A DNA stretch of 64,000 nucleotides from Unio delphinus (GCA_029339505.1 JAQISU010000210.1:13469501-13533500); one strand, 5' to 3'. Shown: positions 17,554-31,712, counted from the stretch's first letter. The notes: generated from the sequence alone by a model not told the origin. Program-made: numbers and translations.

Positions 17554-17850
17554 ACTCATAAATCTCGAAAAGATATTAGCTTTCATTGCCGCCATTTTTA
17601 CCAATCCTATTTCCCATGTTCCATTCCCCTTGACGCTAGATAGTCCCACCATGTTCCATTCCTCTTGACGCTAGATAGGCCCACCATGTTCAATTCCTCT
17701 TGACGCTAGATAGGCCCAAATAGTTCCCATGTTAAAATTCCCCTTGACGCTAGATAGACCCACAATGTTAAATTCCCCTTGACGCTAGAGTTGCCCAAGC
17801 CCTTTTTGACTGGATTTTCCATTGACGCTCAATGGGCTCCATATACTACT
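17538..17850 (-). repeat. Element 1 right terminal inverted repeat
   Basis: This is the inverse complement of 1049-1362 with scattered single-base differences and includes the same iteron array, YY1-like site and CCAAT box. It ends CCATATACTACT, followed by the target duplication TATATA (17851-17856). Confidence 0.95.
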
Positions 17851-18399
17851 TATATAATTGCACCAGTTTAGCTTAATATATACTTTTGTCTAGTAGCGTT
17901 TATAGTTACACTGGATTTACAAACATGTATCAAATGGCTGTTTAAGAAAAACGTAGTAGGGATTTTCACGCTTGCACAATTGATGAAAAATGTCGTAAAA
18001 GCTCCGTCTGTCGAAGATTAAATCACATAAATGCATACTTATCCATTTCGTACTTCTGAAGGTGGAATAAGATGATTTTCAATTACTAATGGTTGGGGAA
18101 TATATATATTTATATATATTTATATAATATTTTTTTAAAAATTGCTCCATTTACAATTTTTTTTACAAAATGATTAGTACATGTTATGTTGTTTTATCAA
18201 CTTTCACTTTAATTTGAAGATTTATTTTACCTTATTTTAGTTCTCATTCCATAATTTGTCTTTATTTTTCATCTATCTTTTTAAACGTATATAATTCGAG
18301 TTGTGATCTAAAGACCAACATTGAACGATGCACAAGAACTATAACAAATCTATAATAATGATAACAAATAAACTTTGTAATTCTTTAATGCAAACAGGA

Positions 18400-19400
18400 A
18401 CCTGGTTATGCCTCAAAGCTGGTACATATTGAAGGCTACAGATAAGGAGAAATATGATACAGGCTTTACTTTATTTTTTATACCAATCACCTTGCACGGT
18501 CTTCGTCCATTTAAACAGTTGCCTTTCTCTGTTGATCACTTTGCATGCAATGTATTCAAATACAAATATGCGGCGTTATTCAGGTCTTAATAAACTCTTT
18601 TCTGACATAAATAAATGCCTTTCTATGCCTACTTTCGAATGTGCACTATATTCATTTAACTGTTTGCCATTTCCATACTGATCATTGTCCATTTATATAA
18701 TTATGTGCCTTTTCATTGCATATTACTGTATAGTATCTAATTTCATACACGTATTTGCTTTTTCAATGTCAGTTACAATATATTCAATATTTTCAAATAA
18801 CTAATTCCAGTTTCTATAATGAGCGCTTGTCATTGTCTATTGTCACATAATCTTTAACCAGACCTGACTCTCTGGAGAAAGAGAGACAACTCCTATATAT
18901 TGTATTACCCAATATTCATGTCGAGTAATTATGTTTGAACATTTTGTAGTTTATATTATTAATATAGGTTGATGTGTCTATGTAGTGTGCCCATATTCAT
19001 TCCTCTTCCATTATTATGTTTGTTAGACAAACATAAATATACTTTCAGAAATGTACTTCCACATACTTACTTGGAGTCAAAGTAATTCTATATATTTTGC
19101 TAAAAATGTAAGCAATCAGCTTTTACAGCTGTATCAATCCTCAAACTTAAAATAATACAACGAATACTGCGAGATTAAATGTTTGGCGTAGGTTTTACGT
19201 GAAATAGATGTTGATGTTGTCTGATTGTTATTCAAGTACTGTTGTTAGTTTACGCACGTGTGAATTATCTATTATGTAATCCTAGAAACCTGTGTGTGCT
19301 AGCACATTAAACACAATAACGAAAGTCATTAACGAAACGATTAAATAGCTCGTAATATGCACTATTAACCTAAACAATGGTCACAGTTAGACTCTTCAGT
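18400..19400. repeat. Dispersed repeat, copy 1
   Basis: Blocks here match 53880-54500 in the same order: degenerate units around GCCTTTYTNNTGNTGATCACT, then TAGGTTGATNTG and CCCATATTC, then CTGTGTGT followed by ACATTAAACAC. Element type unknown; no coding frame or clear ends. Confidence 0.5.
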
Positions 19401-19781
19401 GACTTATAATTTTATCTTTGCGAATATGTTATAACGAATTAGGGAATTCATACGTTGCTGTCTTATATGAAAACTGCGTGTGTCATAATTATGATATTAG
19501 AAGTTTAGTTTATATTTGTTCAACAATGTTCAACATATTTTCATAATTAATACTTTTGACGAATCACACGTTTTCGAACATTTTACTTTTACAGGTAGAC
19601 ATTCGGCTGGACAGCAGTCAACAATTTCTGAATGCCAAAGACTCACGATGTATGTGAATCTCACAACAAGAAGATTCAATGTAAGTATTTGTATTTCTAC
19701 TGATTATTCGATTAATTAACTTAAGTAATAGCAATGTATATATGTATATATTGATAATTGTTTTTCATGTACGTATTTACA

Positions 19782-19874
<93 letters not shown>
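19782..19874. repeat. (AT)n microsatellite
   Basis: AT dinucleotide run with one interruption near 19800. Confidence 0.97.
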
Positions 19875-19875
<1 letters not shown>

Positions 19876-20401
19876 GTTTAGTCCTTCGCCATGTCAGCTA
19901 CATTTCTTACCCTAAGATGCAACTTAACAAGCTCTTCTCAATATATTGTGCTTCTTTGCAGCTAAATTCAGAAACGTGTTGTGTATCCATGTGTTTCAAA
20001 ATGATGATTTGGTGATGTTTTAAGTCGATATGCTTCAGCATTGGTCTGGGGTGATGTTACATTTAAGCAATCCAACCTTTCCTTGATGTACCCAAATACC
20101 GTACGCAGTATCGTACGCTGTGTTCTCATGGTTATATCAGTTTCATTGATACCTACATCAGCTTTGAACTTTACAATTTTCAAATGCATACTTCATCCAT
20201 ATGTTTCCTAAAGTACACAAATGGTGACAGTTGTTAATACACGTCTTTTCATATATTTCAGACATGGATTATCTCCCCAGCTGATCACAATGTATATTAA
20301 TGTGCTGGAGAATGTCCTTTGCAGCTAGTGAATTATAATTGTACCAAACGTGGCAGATTCAAGGATTTATAAGCAGAATAAATCTTAACATCCCCAAACC
20401 A

Positions 20402-20405
<4 letters not shown>

Positions 20406-20467
<62 letters not shown>
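20406..20467. repeat. (CT)n microsatellite
   Basis: Pure CT dinucleotide run. Confidence 0.97.
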
Positions 20468-20471
<4 letters not shown>

Positions 20472-20872
20472 ATGTGTATGTGTGTATTGCATGCATAAAC
20501 TACATTTCCTAAATTTTCCTTCTTTACAGTTTAGTTAGTTATCCATTTTTGTCATTTCAGCTATTTCTGTCAGACGAATGTAAAATGATTAGAATAATCT
20601 CAAATGTTGATTCCTCTGTACTTAGAGGCACACATAATTTAACCCATGCATGATATATTGTTCCCAGTTGCATATATTGAACTTCTACAAAGATACCTAA
20701 CGCTATAATTATATAAAGACATGATTGAAATTTAAAACTCAAAACGAAGTCCATAGTCAGACTTAAAATCAATCTCGATAGTGAAATAGAAGTGTTTAAA
20801 TATGTTTTATCAAAGTCACACTATGAAATTGTGTGCTCTTTGACTGGAATGTGGGAATTACTTTCCATGCAC

Positions 20873-20875
<3 letters not shown>

Positions 20876-20936
<61 letters not shown>

Positions 20937-20939
20937 AAT

Positions 20940-21009
<70 letters not shown>

Positions 21010-21014
21010 AGGAG

Positions 21015-21075
<61 letters not shown>

Positions 21076-21106
21076 TATAGATAGATAGATAGACAGACAG
21101 ACAGGC

Positions 21107-21167
<61 letters not shown>
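20876..21167. repeat. (AT)n followed by (GATA)n microsatellite
   Basis: An AT run (20876-20932) leads into a long GATA array with small interruptions (GGAGA near 21010, GACA near 21093). The Ser/Leu/Tyr-rich frames on the minus strand are translations of GATA units. Confidence 0.97.
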
Positions 21168-22085
21168 CAAGGCGAGAGAGAGAGATAAAGAAAGATAGAC
21201 TTTTCATGTGCGTTTGGCACGAAGATTGACTTAAATTGGCAAATTATTTACTGGTATCTGATGTTTCAACTATTACAGATCAAGTCACTAATCCCGTTAA
21301 ATCCGAGCGTGTTGGAGATGATGCCCTTGAAAGTAAACAACAATCCATGAGTGCCGTGGTTTAGATTTCCGGAGGGATGCACCTTCATAAAAAAGACGTC
21401 AGATCTGTGTCATATGATAATATTTGTGATTGCTTCATCACAAAATAATTGTATAATTGCTCTTTCTTGAGAATGGATTCATTCCTAATTCATAGTAATA
21501 TTTTCACATGGTCTGGGCAACGAAAAGGCAACTGTATCACCATCGATAATTTGACAGTAATGTATAATTACTTCGGGCTTTAATCAAATATTTCATATTA
21601 CAATTAAAGAAGTATTTCAAGAAATTACATAATCTCCTAAACTAAAATCAACCAATTGAAAACGTTCCATCCTCTATGTAGTTTGTGTATTACACAATTT
21701 TCACGAAAACCTCCTTAATTAAATTTAGCGACATAAAAGATTCAGAAGCAAGGAGTGCTGTGTCACGTTTGCTGAAATAATTATTGTTATTTTCTTTTGT
21801 TTCGAAAAAGAATAGTTCGCACTAAAAAACTATTGGCTCACTCTCCCTTTTCAGTTGGATCCTGCTCAATCATCGTATTGAGTACTGCATACTTGATAGG
21901 AAACAACATGTGTGATCTCTCTCGCATATGCAGACATTACCTTTCCTAAAACTCCTGTGTTAACAGTTTAGTTAGTTTTTCATTTGCTTATATGCGTTAA
22001 TTTTTTTTCTGTTACAATTCTTGCAAAGTTAAAATCGCTTCTTCTTTTGAATCCCATAAATTAAAAGCACACCAACGTTCACTAA

Positions 22086-22196
22086 ATGATAATGTATAAT
22101 GAATTTCAGTTACAGATGAGGAATTTATACAAAATATATTAACTTTACTCGTATATATGGATCAGAAACAACAGCATATTGTAAATACTCTAATGT
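22086..22196 (+). repeat. Direct repeat flanking the ATGT array, copy 1
   Basis: About 110 bp sharing TAATGTATAATGAATTTCAG and ACTCGTATATATGGATCA with 22843-22952. Confidence 0.75.
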
Positions 22197-22251
22197 ATGT
22201 ATGTATGTATGTATGTATGTATGTATGTATGTATGTATGTATGTATGTATG

Positions 22252-22282
<31 letters not shown>

Positions 22283-22768
22283 TGTATGTATGTATGAATG
22301 TATGTATGTATGTATGTATGTATGTATGTATGTATGTATGTATGTATGTATGTATGTATGTATGTATGTATGTATGTATGTATGTATATATGTATATATG
22401 TATGTATGTATGTATGCATGTGGGTATGTATGTAAGAATGTGTGTGTGTATATATGCATGCATGTATTTATGCATGTATGCATGTATGCATGCATGCATG
22501 TATGCATGTATGCATGTATTTATGCATGTATGCATGTATGCATGCATTCATGTATGTATGTATGTATGTATGTATGTATGTATGTATGTATGCATGCATG
22601 CATGCATGTATGTATGTATGTATGTATGTATGTATGTATGTATGTATGTATGTATGTATGTTTGTATGTATGTATGTATGTATGTATGTATGTATGTATG
22701 TATGTATGTATGTATGTATGTATGTATGTATGTATGTATGTATGTATGTATGTATGTATTTATGTATG
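22193..22768. repeat. (ATGT)n microsatellite, about 570 bp
   Basis: Long ATGT array with ATGC variants in the middle (22457-22600). Open frames on both strands are artefacts of the repeat. Confidence 0.98.
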
Positions 22769-22842
22769 GATGTGGCTGCGAGATTGCGTACGTGCGTTTG
22801 TGAAGTAGAATTAGAGTCATACGTCCCTTTCGTACAATAATG

Positions 22843-22952
22843 ATAATGTATAATGAATTTCAGGTGCAGATGTGGAATTTGTACAAAATATGTTAAATTT
22901 ACTCGTATATATGGATCATAAATAACTGCATATTTTAAATATTCTAATGTCA
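22843..22952 (+). repeat. Direct repeat flanking the ATGT array, copy 2
   Basis: Second copy of the 22086-22196 sequence, about 85-90% similar by eye. Confidence 0.75.
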
Positions 22953-23421
22953 TTGGTAACAATCTAGTCTCCAAACAGACTTATTGAACAAGCATATAAA
23001 TCTCGAATTTGAAGTTAACAATTTTGAAATGTACGTCTGAATCAGTGTGAAAAGATAGCTTGCAAACCTGGAGTGCCTTATTACCGTATAAGTTGTATAT
23101 GTGCCGTTCAGAGCACATTTTATACTTAACACACTGCATTGAAGTGTTGTTCGTCAACTTACCCTGAATTTAGTATCAATTTTCTAACTACAATGCCGGT
23201 AAAGGAAATCGCACCGGCAATATTACGTGTACATTATGGTGAAACTTCACAAATAAGTCTGTATGAGAAATATTAAAGGATTTCCATACTATGATCTTGA
23301 TTTACGCTGATGTGTGACTCAAGGTGCAACAAAAATATTTCTGTAGCATGATTTTTCTTTTTGGTGTAAAGTTTTGTATGATAATTAATTAATTAATTAA
23401 TCAGAATCAAGGAATTCTGTG

Positions 23422-23640
23422 TTTACCCGATTTTGTTAGGGATAACACCCAAGGAATTTTGAACTTAAACTTTGAAAATATCGAGCAAATTCCACTTTAA
23501 ATAAAAAGTTATTGTCAGATTTTGTGTATTTTAAACCCAACATCATGTCAGAGTTGCTCAATTTAGATGTTTTTGAACGATATTATCAAAATTTAGGTTC
23601 AAAATTCCTCGGATTTTTACCCTAAAAAAATCGTGTAACT
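23422..23640. repeat. Imperfect inverted repeat, arms about 65 bp
   Basis: The left arm (23422-23487) and right arm (23573-23640) are imperfect inverse complements, sharing for example AGGAATTTTGAAC. An inner pair GAGCAA/TTGCTC follows. It may be a MITE-like remnant. Confidence 0.55.
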
Positions 23641-24596
23641 GAGAGATATCTATGATTCAAAATTACATAATACGATTTTTCAATTTTTTTTACTAGTAAG
23701 AAATGTAATTCTGTCAGCGCTGATAAAATCACAGAATATATAATAATATTTTGAATCGGTTAATTAAGGTGTACACGGTTTGCACTGGTAAGTATACTCA
23801 GCGGGTGCACACAAAATTATTTCAGTCTCATGATACTGACCTACTTTTGCTTGTACCAAGAAAACACATTCTTTGCAAGGAAGTGCGTTTCCACTTTCAC
23901 TTTGAATAAGTTAATAATTTGTATCACAAGTGAGTTGATGTGTTTCTTAATTTCATGTTGTTTTGATGATTCCGCTGCGTAAAACAGAGGTACGAATTTA
24001 TTTAATTGACTATTATTCGCTAATAATGCGTTAACAGATGTCTGGACTTCCTTAATAAAACACTATTGAGACGATAACGTATACCTGTTTTCGAGTTCCT
24101 TAGATAATCAAAGTGAGAATAAATTTTATTTAAATCTTATTTATCTGATAATTGTATTACTTTATTTTTTTTTAAATCTAAACCATAAGAAATTATATTA
24201 TTAATAATTTCATTGATCATTATATACTTAGTATACCTTTAATTAAAACAAAATATAACGACCACACAATCTCCTCTAGTTTAAAGGTGACGTACGACAT
24301 CTGAGCACGCCTATAGATATAAATAAATGACCACATGTGAACCCCTAAGGTGTCCTATAAAATCCAAGATTTCAAGAGGTCATACATATACGAAAATGCA
24401 ACCCCATATGAGCCCCTAAAGTTCCCTCAGGCTCAGGGGCATAACGAAACAAAATAACCTGTGTGACCCCCTAACCTGTCAAACACCTGTATATAGGCTC
24501 AAGAGGGCGCGTTTGATGAATTACGACATAGTTCAATTAGTACGTGTGAGTCCCTGAATTGTCACTGACATTCCACCAGGCTCAACAAGTACAACA

Positions 24597-26575
24597 TAAT
24601 AATAATAATAATGAGGACTTTGTATAGCGCCTAATCTTTCAAAGCTTCTAGCGCTTTACAGCATCAATAATGATATTACTACACTACAGACCAACAAATG
24701 ACAAAAACAATGAAATTGGAAAACATAAAAAAATGCTGAAAATATATAAGATACAAAACATGATTAGGTCGCTAAGTTTGTCCTTGAAGTAGAAACAGGT
24801 GAGTCTTGAGAGCACTCTTAAAAGTGACCACAGTGTCTTTGTGTCTAATTTCAATGGGCAATTCGTTCCACGTCACAAGGACCTGGTATGCAAACGAACG
24901 TTGTCCATATGACTTTGATTTCACCTTGGGAACAATTAGTATACGATTATGAGAAGAAGAGCGTAAGGATCTAGCTGGTGTATACACATGAGTGAGGCTG
25001 GATATCTATGTTGGACTGGAGTCTGTCATTGAAATATTGCACAGAGAACAAATTTTGTGTTTGATTCTGTATCGAATTGATAGCCAGTGTAGGGTACAGA
25101 GCAGTGGTAAGGTGTGCTCTGATCGAGGTACTCTAAAGATGATCCTTGTAGCTGTGTTTTGAACTTTTTGAAGTTTCTGTCCTAAATATTGTTATGAACC
25201 AGACAGAATTGAATTACAAATAGTACTGTCTAGAGTAACACCTAGATTCCGTACTGACTGTGAGAATTTAATGTTGGTGTTGCTGATATTTACTGTCTGA
25301 GGTAAAGGATGTGAATGAGAAAGTCTTTGTGTTGTGATCAGAATAGCCTCAGTTTTATCATCATTCATCTTGCAGCTTGTTACATATCATCCATGATTTC
25401 ACATCCAAAATGCACTTCTCTTCTCCATGGATGGTAGCATTAACTTCATTTGGATGGCTAGACTTGTATATTTGGGTGTCATCATCGTACAATTGGTGCA
25501 ACACTGGGTGATGATCTGTGACACTTGAGAGCGGCTGAGTGTACAGAATGAAGAAAACAAGTCCAAGAGCAGATAACTGTGGAACTCCATAAAATACGTA
25601 AACTGGGCTGGAGTGTATTCCTTTTGCAGATATAATTTGTTTCCTGTTGACTAAGTAGGACTTGAACCACTGTATGGCTATATTATGAATGCCAAATACA
25701 TTCTGGAGACGGTGAAGTGATATATCGTGGTCTATTGTGTCAAATGCTGCCGATAATTCCAGGAGAGTGAGGACTAAAATCTTTCCACTATCCAAAGAAG
25801 AGAGAATGTCACTAAATACTTTCAGAAGAGTAGTTTCCGTACTGTGGCAAGGGCGATATGCAGACTGTACATTGCTAAAAAGACTGTTTGAATTCAAATG
25901 AGATACAACCTTTTCTAAGATTTTTTATATGAAAGGGAGATTAGAAACTGGGCGGTACTTCTTTAAATCGTTTTGGTCCAGTGCTGGTTTCTTCAGCAGT
26001 GGCTTTACGATGGCAGTTTTGAAAAATGATGGGAATTCCCATAATGAGAAAGATATATTAATAACATCAGTACGTGAAGGCAATATTTTTTGTAAGTACT
26101 CAAGAAGCAGTGATGTCGGAATTGGATCAAGTTCACAAGACTTTGGTGCAATTTTAATCTATAGAAACATGTTCAAATGCTCCTAACGGTTGTCGCTGAA
26201 ATTCTGCATCGTACCTGTTTGGTGACGAATCAGTTGAAATTGTACTGTAAAGCGAATCTCTAATGGTTTGAACTTTGTCACTGAAGAAATTTGCAAATTG
26301 GTCTGGTAGGTCTAGTGGAGAGAAGGTCGTTGGAAGTGGTGTACATTTGTTGCTTGACAATAGTTTGTTAGTTATCTCGAAGAGCTCTTTGCAGCTGGAA
26401 ATCTCCGTGATCTTAGAACTGTAGTGGGACGATTTGGCTAAATGGACTATGTTTGTGACGTTTCTTAGCGGCTTCGTAGATTTGTTTTTGAATAGTGAGT
26501 CTGGTGGAAAGCTAAAGCCTCTCTGCTTTTCGGCGATGTCTTTTAGCAGTGCGAAGCTGGTCCCTAACACTGCTA
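24597..26575 (-). mobile_element. 5'-truncated CR1/L2-like LINE remnant
   Basis: The minus strand holds decayed reverse transcriptase segments in several frames. One (26570-26154) is an upstream region; the core (25897-25361) has QSAYRPCHSTETTLLKV, LSAAFDTIDHD and QLYDDDTQIY (the YADD-type active site, with Ala changed to Asp). The C-terminal part (24987-24772) has SYGQRSFAYQVLVTWNELP and TFKSALKTHLF, typical of CR1/L2 ends. The 3' end falls at an (AAT)n tail near 24597. Stops and frameshifts separate the segments, so it is inactive. Confidence 0.88.
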
Positions 26576-27949
<1,374 letters not shown>

Positions 27950-30394
27950 GTGGTAATATAAAATATCTTTATTTAAAAACTTGTTTTATTTATAATATTG
28001 AGGAGTTTGAGCTATTATTCAAAATCAACCCACGAAAACTTTTAAATTCAATCCCTGTTGAATCTCTTTGGATACAGTAAGTGAGGGTCAAATGTGTGAT
28101 AAACGTTTAATCGGTAAATTTCATGTTGCTATAAACGAATTTGAGAGCGATAGAGCATCTCTCTCATGGTGAGCATTTCAAATCAGTGATAGTGTTGATG
28201 CTACCATGAACAACAAACGAGACGAGAGTAAAATAGTTCATCTTCAACATCTAAATTATTTTTTCAGAGTGAAATGTATAATGCTAACAAAACCAGGAAA
28301 CTCGATTATTCGGGAAAATACGACCCAGTCCTCAACACTAGACAGAATGTCATCGTGAGTCAAGATTCCAAACCAGGAATATTGACCTAAATTGACAAAT
28401 CGTATTACGCTCGAGAATATACGGGTTGTTTTTGGAATTTATCCTATAAACGAAAACCGAAGTGTTGAGAAATCGAAACCTATGAAACTGTCAAGAATAA
28501 ACTGTATCTGAAACGTTCTGACAGATCTAAGACATAGAATGATAAATAAATGGGCGTTAATAGTCAAGGATTCTCGTGTATGAATGAAAAATATGGCCGA
28601 TATCGAAATATCATTGAGATTTCCAATTACCTTAGCTACTATAACAGGAAAAGTATTATGCGAATCAAAATATAAATCCAAAGGAGCTCCAATAAATATC
28701 ATTGATCATAATGCACACGTGTGGACTAACGCAGTAACAATATTTCCACGAAATAGAACCGTAAAATACTTTTCTGGTGATAATTTGTTTGATTTTATTT
28801 ATGAGTTGAGTATAAACGATCTTGTGTGAGTGTGGTTATTTCATAGTTTAGAAGATGAGGAGGATAAATTCGACCAACTTGTAAGACTAAACGGTGAAAT
28901 ATACCGTAAGGAATCTCTTCAAGGTGCGATGACAAAAAAAAATAGCTGAGAAATGTTCAAAATATAATACCGATCAATTACTAACAAACTGTTTTACATT
29001 CCCTTCAGTTGCACCTTATTTCACCAGAGAGAGAGATATACATGGAACATTACACTATTTGAATTGCTCTCAGATGGTCAAGCTTGTTGTGTAGAATACG
29101 GACACCTTGGATGATGGAATACCAAATTTGATTCTAAAAACGTTATTACAGTTGATATGGTTGCGAGCCATCCAGGAAGTTTCCTCCGGTATGGAGAGTG
29201 CGCTAGATATTTTAACGATTTGGTCATCATACCCACTCGATTACACGAGTTGCGATTACTGGACCACTACCCGATTTTGATCTAACCGGATTCGCTCGTG
29301 TGGTATCATTAAAATATGCTAAAGAACTTCACTTCATCCGTGCTATTATGTTTGTTCTGTAAGACATATATCTGAAACATGCTTGGTGCCAATAGTGTTA
29401 TAACGGTATATGATCGGTTGTGAAATATTGATATCACTGATCGTCGATGAGTCAATTATTTCATATCGAACGCTGACTGAGGTTTGGTTACCACAACCCG
29501 ATTGTCATGATAAGGTTATTAACGATTACAGGGAAAAATTTAAGGATCCCGACGATGGCTATATTGTTAAACAATCCAAGGAGATCGTTGAAATAAATAA
29601 TAAAAACGAAAAGGATCCTGGCAGAAAATTATTTGGTGAATTCATCAAGGAGGAGCATAAGATCACAAACGAAAATATTCATGATTTATTCCAGATGTCG
29701 CTGATTACAATTTTATAATCGCGGATGCAACAGCTTGATATACATATGTCAGTCGTGAAAATGATTACTTGTCCGATGGAACAAAAGTTGGTATAATAGA
29801 TAGCTACATCGATGGCGAGTCTCCTCAATAATACCATCTAAAATCGTTAATGCTGGCTTATGTTTCAATAAACATACTATCGATGATAAATATATTTCCT
29901 AGTACCTAGGTCAGAGTCGTTACGGATTCATTGTATGCAGATATAAAAAAAAAAGATAAATTTACAAATTCTGATGAGCAATGGGATCATGCAGAATTAA
30001 AAAAATAAATGTTACACGATTAATCTTAATCAACAGATGTCACGATTGAAGATAATTACATGATGAATAATCAAATATCAGAACTATCGAGATCACATCG
30101 TTATCTGATCTAGTGTGTAGTTATAAAACCGTTTACCTAAACGGTTGTAGCGGGTCTGGAAAAACATCAGGAGTGATTGAATTAGTTCGTGAGAAGTCAG
30201 GCGTGACTGCGATGAAAGAACGAGGAGTTAATTCTTGCTGTTATCTCAGTTTCTTTCGATATAATGGTGATAAATGGACTCCTCATCGAATAAGAGAGAA
30301 ATATATTCCAAATATCATTATCTGGGATGAGATATGCTCAGTGTCGATCTTTTTACATTTCCTAAATCACGTTCTCCCCTTTTATATTCAGTAA
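27950..30394 (+). pseudogene. Remnant A: decayed PolB-helicase gene of the Element 2 family
   Basis: The plus strand aligns in order with the Element 2 gene (37018 down to about 34270). It starts IEEFELLFKINPRK. An exonuclease-side block (28584-28829) has FPITLATITGKVL and IIDHNAHVWTNAVTIFPR. Palm motif A is near 29155 (VDMVASHPGSFLRYGECA), the motif B-side block is 29410-29718, and Walker A is near 30145 (LNGCSGSGKTSG). Many frameshifts and stops separate these blocks. The remnant stops abruptly in the helicase domain. It lacks the palindrome-derived insertions present in Element 2, which makes it a useful outgroup. Confidence 0.88.
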
Positions 30395-30828
30395 TACTAT
30401 AATTCAAGATAATACATCTTTGAGGTGTCTACCTTTGAACAAATAGCGACGCTATGTAATTATATATTTGACTTACATAATTGTGTCACCGTTTTGTGTA
30501 ACATATACCTGGTTATGCTGCTCTTCCTTTTAGGTACAATGCTTTACTGTCTTCGGGACCTTCACATATAATAAATAACACTTGGGAAATTCGCACACTA
30601 TCTTGAATTATGACTGATTTTCAATGTATATTATATGCTTTTTGCTGCCATAAATATTTATATATAATCCCTAACAATCAACAATATACAGCGTATTTTA
30701 AATATATGCTAAATAGGTGAGGTTTCTAATATGCACGTCGTATCAATGGTTTCCCATAATATTTACAAATACAACACACATAATTATGGTGCAGTCCTAT
30801 TTCTTTGAATATGTCAGTCATTGCGTTT
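30395..30828. other. Short non-coding spacer before Element 2
   Basis: AT-rich sequence with no gene or repeat recognised. It ends in CGTTT (30824-30828), which is repeated just after Element 2. Confidence 0.6.
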
Positions 30829-31058
30829 AGCAGCAGAGAGGGTGAACAGACCACGATTTCAAGCAAAAATAATGCTTCCTACGAAACCTTATTTTAACCC
30901 AAAAAAATAAGTCTCCATTTAGCAAACGGAGACTTTACGATTTTTTAATCAATTTTGGTCGCAACGATGTGGTCATCCACCCTCTCTGCTGCTTAGTGAT
31001 TTCATCACTGGGTTAACAAAAAATAATAAATGATTTCAACCAAATATTTGATCGAGTC
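30829..31058 (+). repeat. Element 2 left TIR with internal fold-back
   Basis: This is the inverse complement of 47413-47642. The outer 16 bases AGCAGCAGAGAGGGTG recur inverted at 30978-30993, so the first 165 bp can fold back. Two smaller hairpins are present: TCTCC/GGAGA near 30912-30934 and AGTGAT-TTC-ATCACT (30995-31009). The TIR overlaps the last codons of the ATPase gene. Confidence 0.93.
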
Positions 31059-31695
31059 CGATACGATATCGTGTCCGAGGATCATGTAAATTTATTGTTA
31101 CAAATCCATGCGGGGTTGACTGAGCATGACTAAAGAAATTTTTAAATTGATTGAAGTCCATATCGGAACACCATGTCTGCCAAATATTTCGTAGCGTATG
31201 TGTATCAATGCCGTTAAACACAGCAAGAATATTACAGTTATCTCTGATCACTTTTGGAATCTGAGTGTAGCGTTGAGTGACATATATCACATCAGTGTTT
31301 TTGTGACGCCCCCGGGAAAATATTCTAGCTGGTTTTTTTTGATTGTCTAACATCACATCGTCGTATACGACTAAATTGTTAATACTCCCATCAAGGTCAT
31401 CCACGGATGGCGCCTCGTCAATATCAGTTATAAAATCAATGGTATTCTCACCTTTAATTTCTGATGCATTCTCGTTAAAATCCTTTAACACTTCATAGCA
31501 TCGTTGATCATCTACGCTAGGAGCAATTAAATACAACTTATCCCACTTCATCCATCTCATTATTAAATTGAGCAACAATTGAGTCTTGCCGGATCCAGAT
31601 GGCCCGATTATAATTGCACGGATAGAGTTTGGTAGCGCTGCATGATGCTTAACTGGTTCTCTTATTTTAGTCGCTGAAAAATCAATTATATTCAT
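31036..31695 (-). CDS. ATP: Genome-packaging ATPase (A32/FtsK-HerA type), about 219 aa
   Basis: I choose the ATG at 31695 (MNIIDFSATKIREP) because the Element 3 copy starts exactly there; an ATG four codons upstream is also open. Walker A is GPSGSGKTQLLL (about 29-40). Walker B is NLVVYDDVMLD (about 111-121). VIYVTQRYTQIPKVIRD is the sensor region. The C-terminus is encoded within the TIR. The protein is shorter than the Element 1 ATPase and lacks its N-terminal extension. It is divergent from the PLA2 gene, with 17 bp between them. The frame is intact. Confidence 0.93.
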   Translation of the reverse strand: MNIIDFSATKIREPVKHHAALPNSIRAIIIGPSGSGKTQLLLNLIMRWMKWDKLYLIAPSVDDQRCYEVLKDFNENASEIKGENTIDFITDIDEAPSVDDLDGSINNLVVYDDVMLDNQKKPARIFSRGRHKNTDVIYVTQRYTQIPKVIRDNCNILAVFNGIDTHTLRNIWQTWCSDMDFNQFKNFFSHAQSTPHGFVTINLHDPRTRYRIGLDQIFG

Positions 31696-31712
31696 ATCTC
31701 TATACATAAATT

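Larger units (their letters stand above)
1049..17850. mobile_element. Element 1: full-length Polinton/Maverick (adintovirus-like)
   Basis: The element begins AGTAGTATATGG at 1049 and ends with the inverse complement at 17850. It is flanked by a perfect 6-bp direct duplication TATATA (1043-1048 and 17851-17856), the duplication length known for Polintons. It carries about 313-bp inverted repeats. Inside are the Polinton hallmarks: hexon-like MCP, penton-like minor capsid protein, A32/FtsK-type packaging ATPase, retrovirus-type integrase with chromodomain, and protein-primed PolB. No adenain-like protease was seen. Lesions are an in-frame stop in INT, a frameshift plus a stop in PolB, two frameshifts in MCP and one in penton. 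The clean ends and few lesions suggest a fairly recent insertion. Confidence 0.95.
17857..24595. other. Host intergenic DNA, no gene seen
   Basis: AT-rich sequence without credible coding frames. It holds the microsatellites, dispersed repeat, flanking direct repeats and inverted repeat listed separately. No RNA gene was recognised. Confidence 0.65.
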
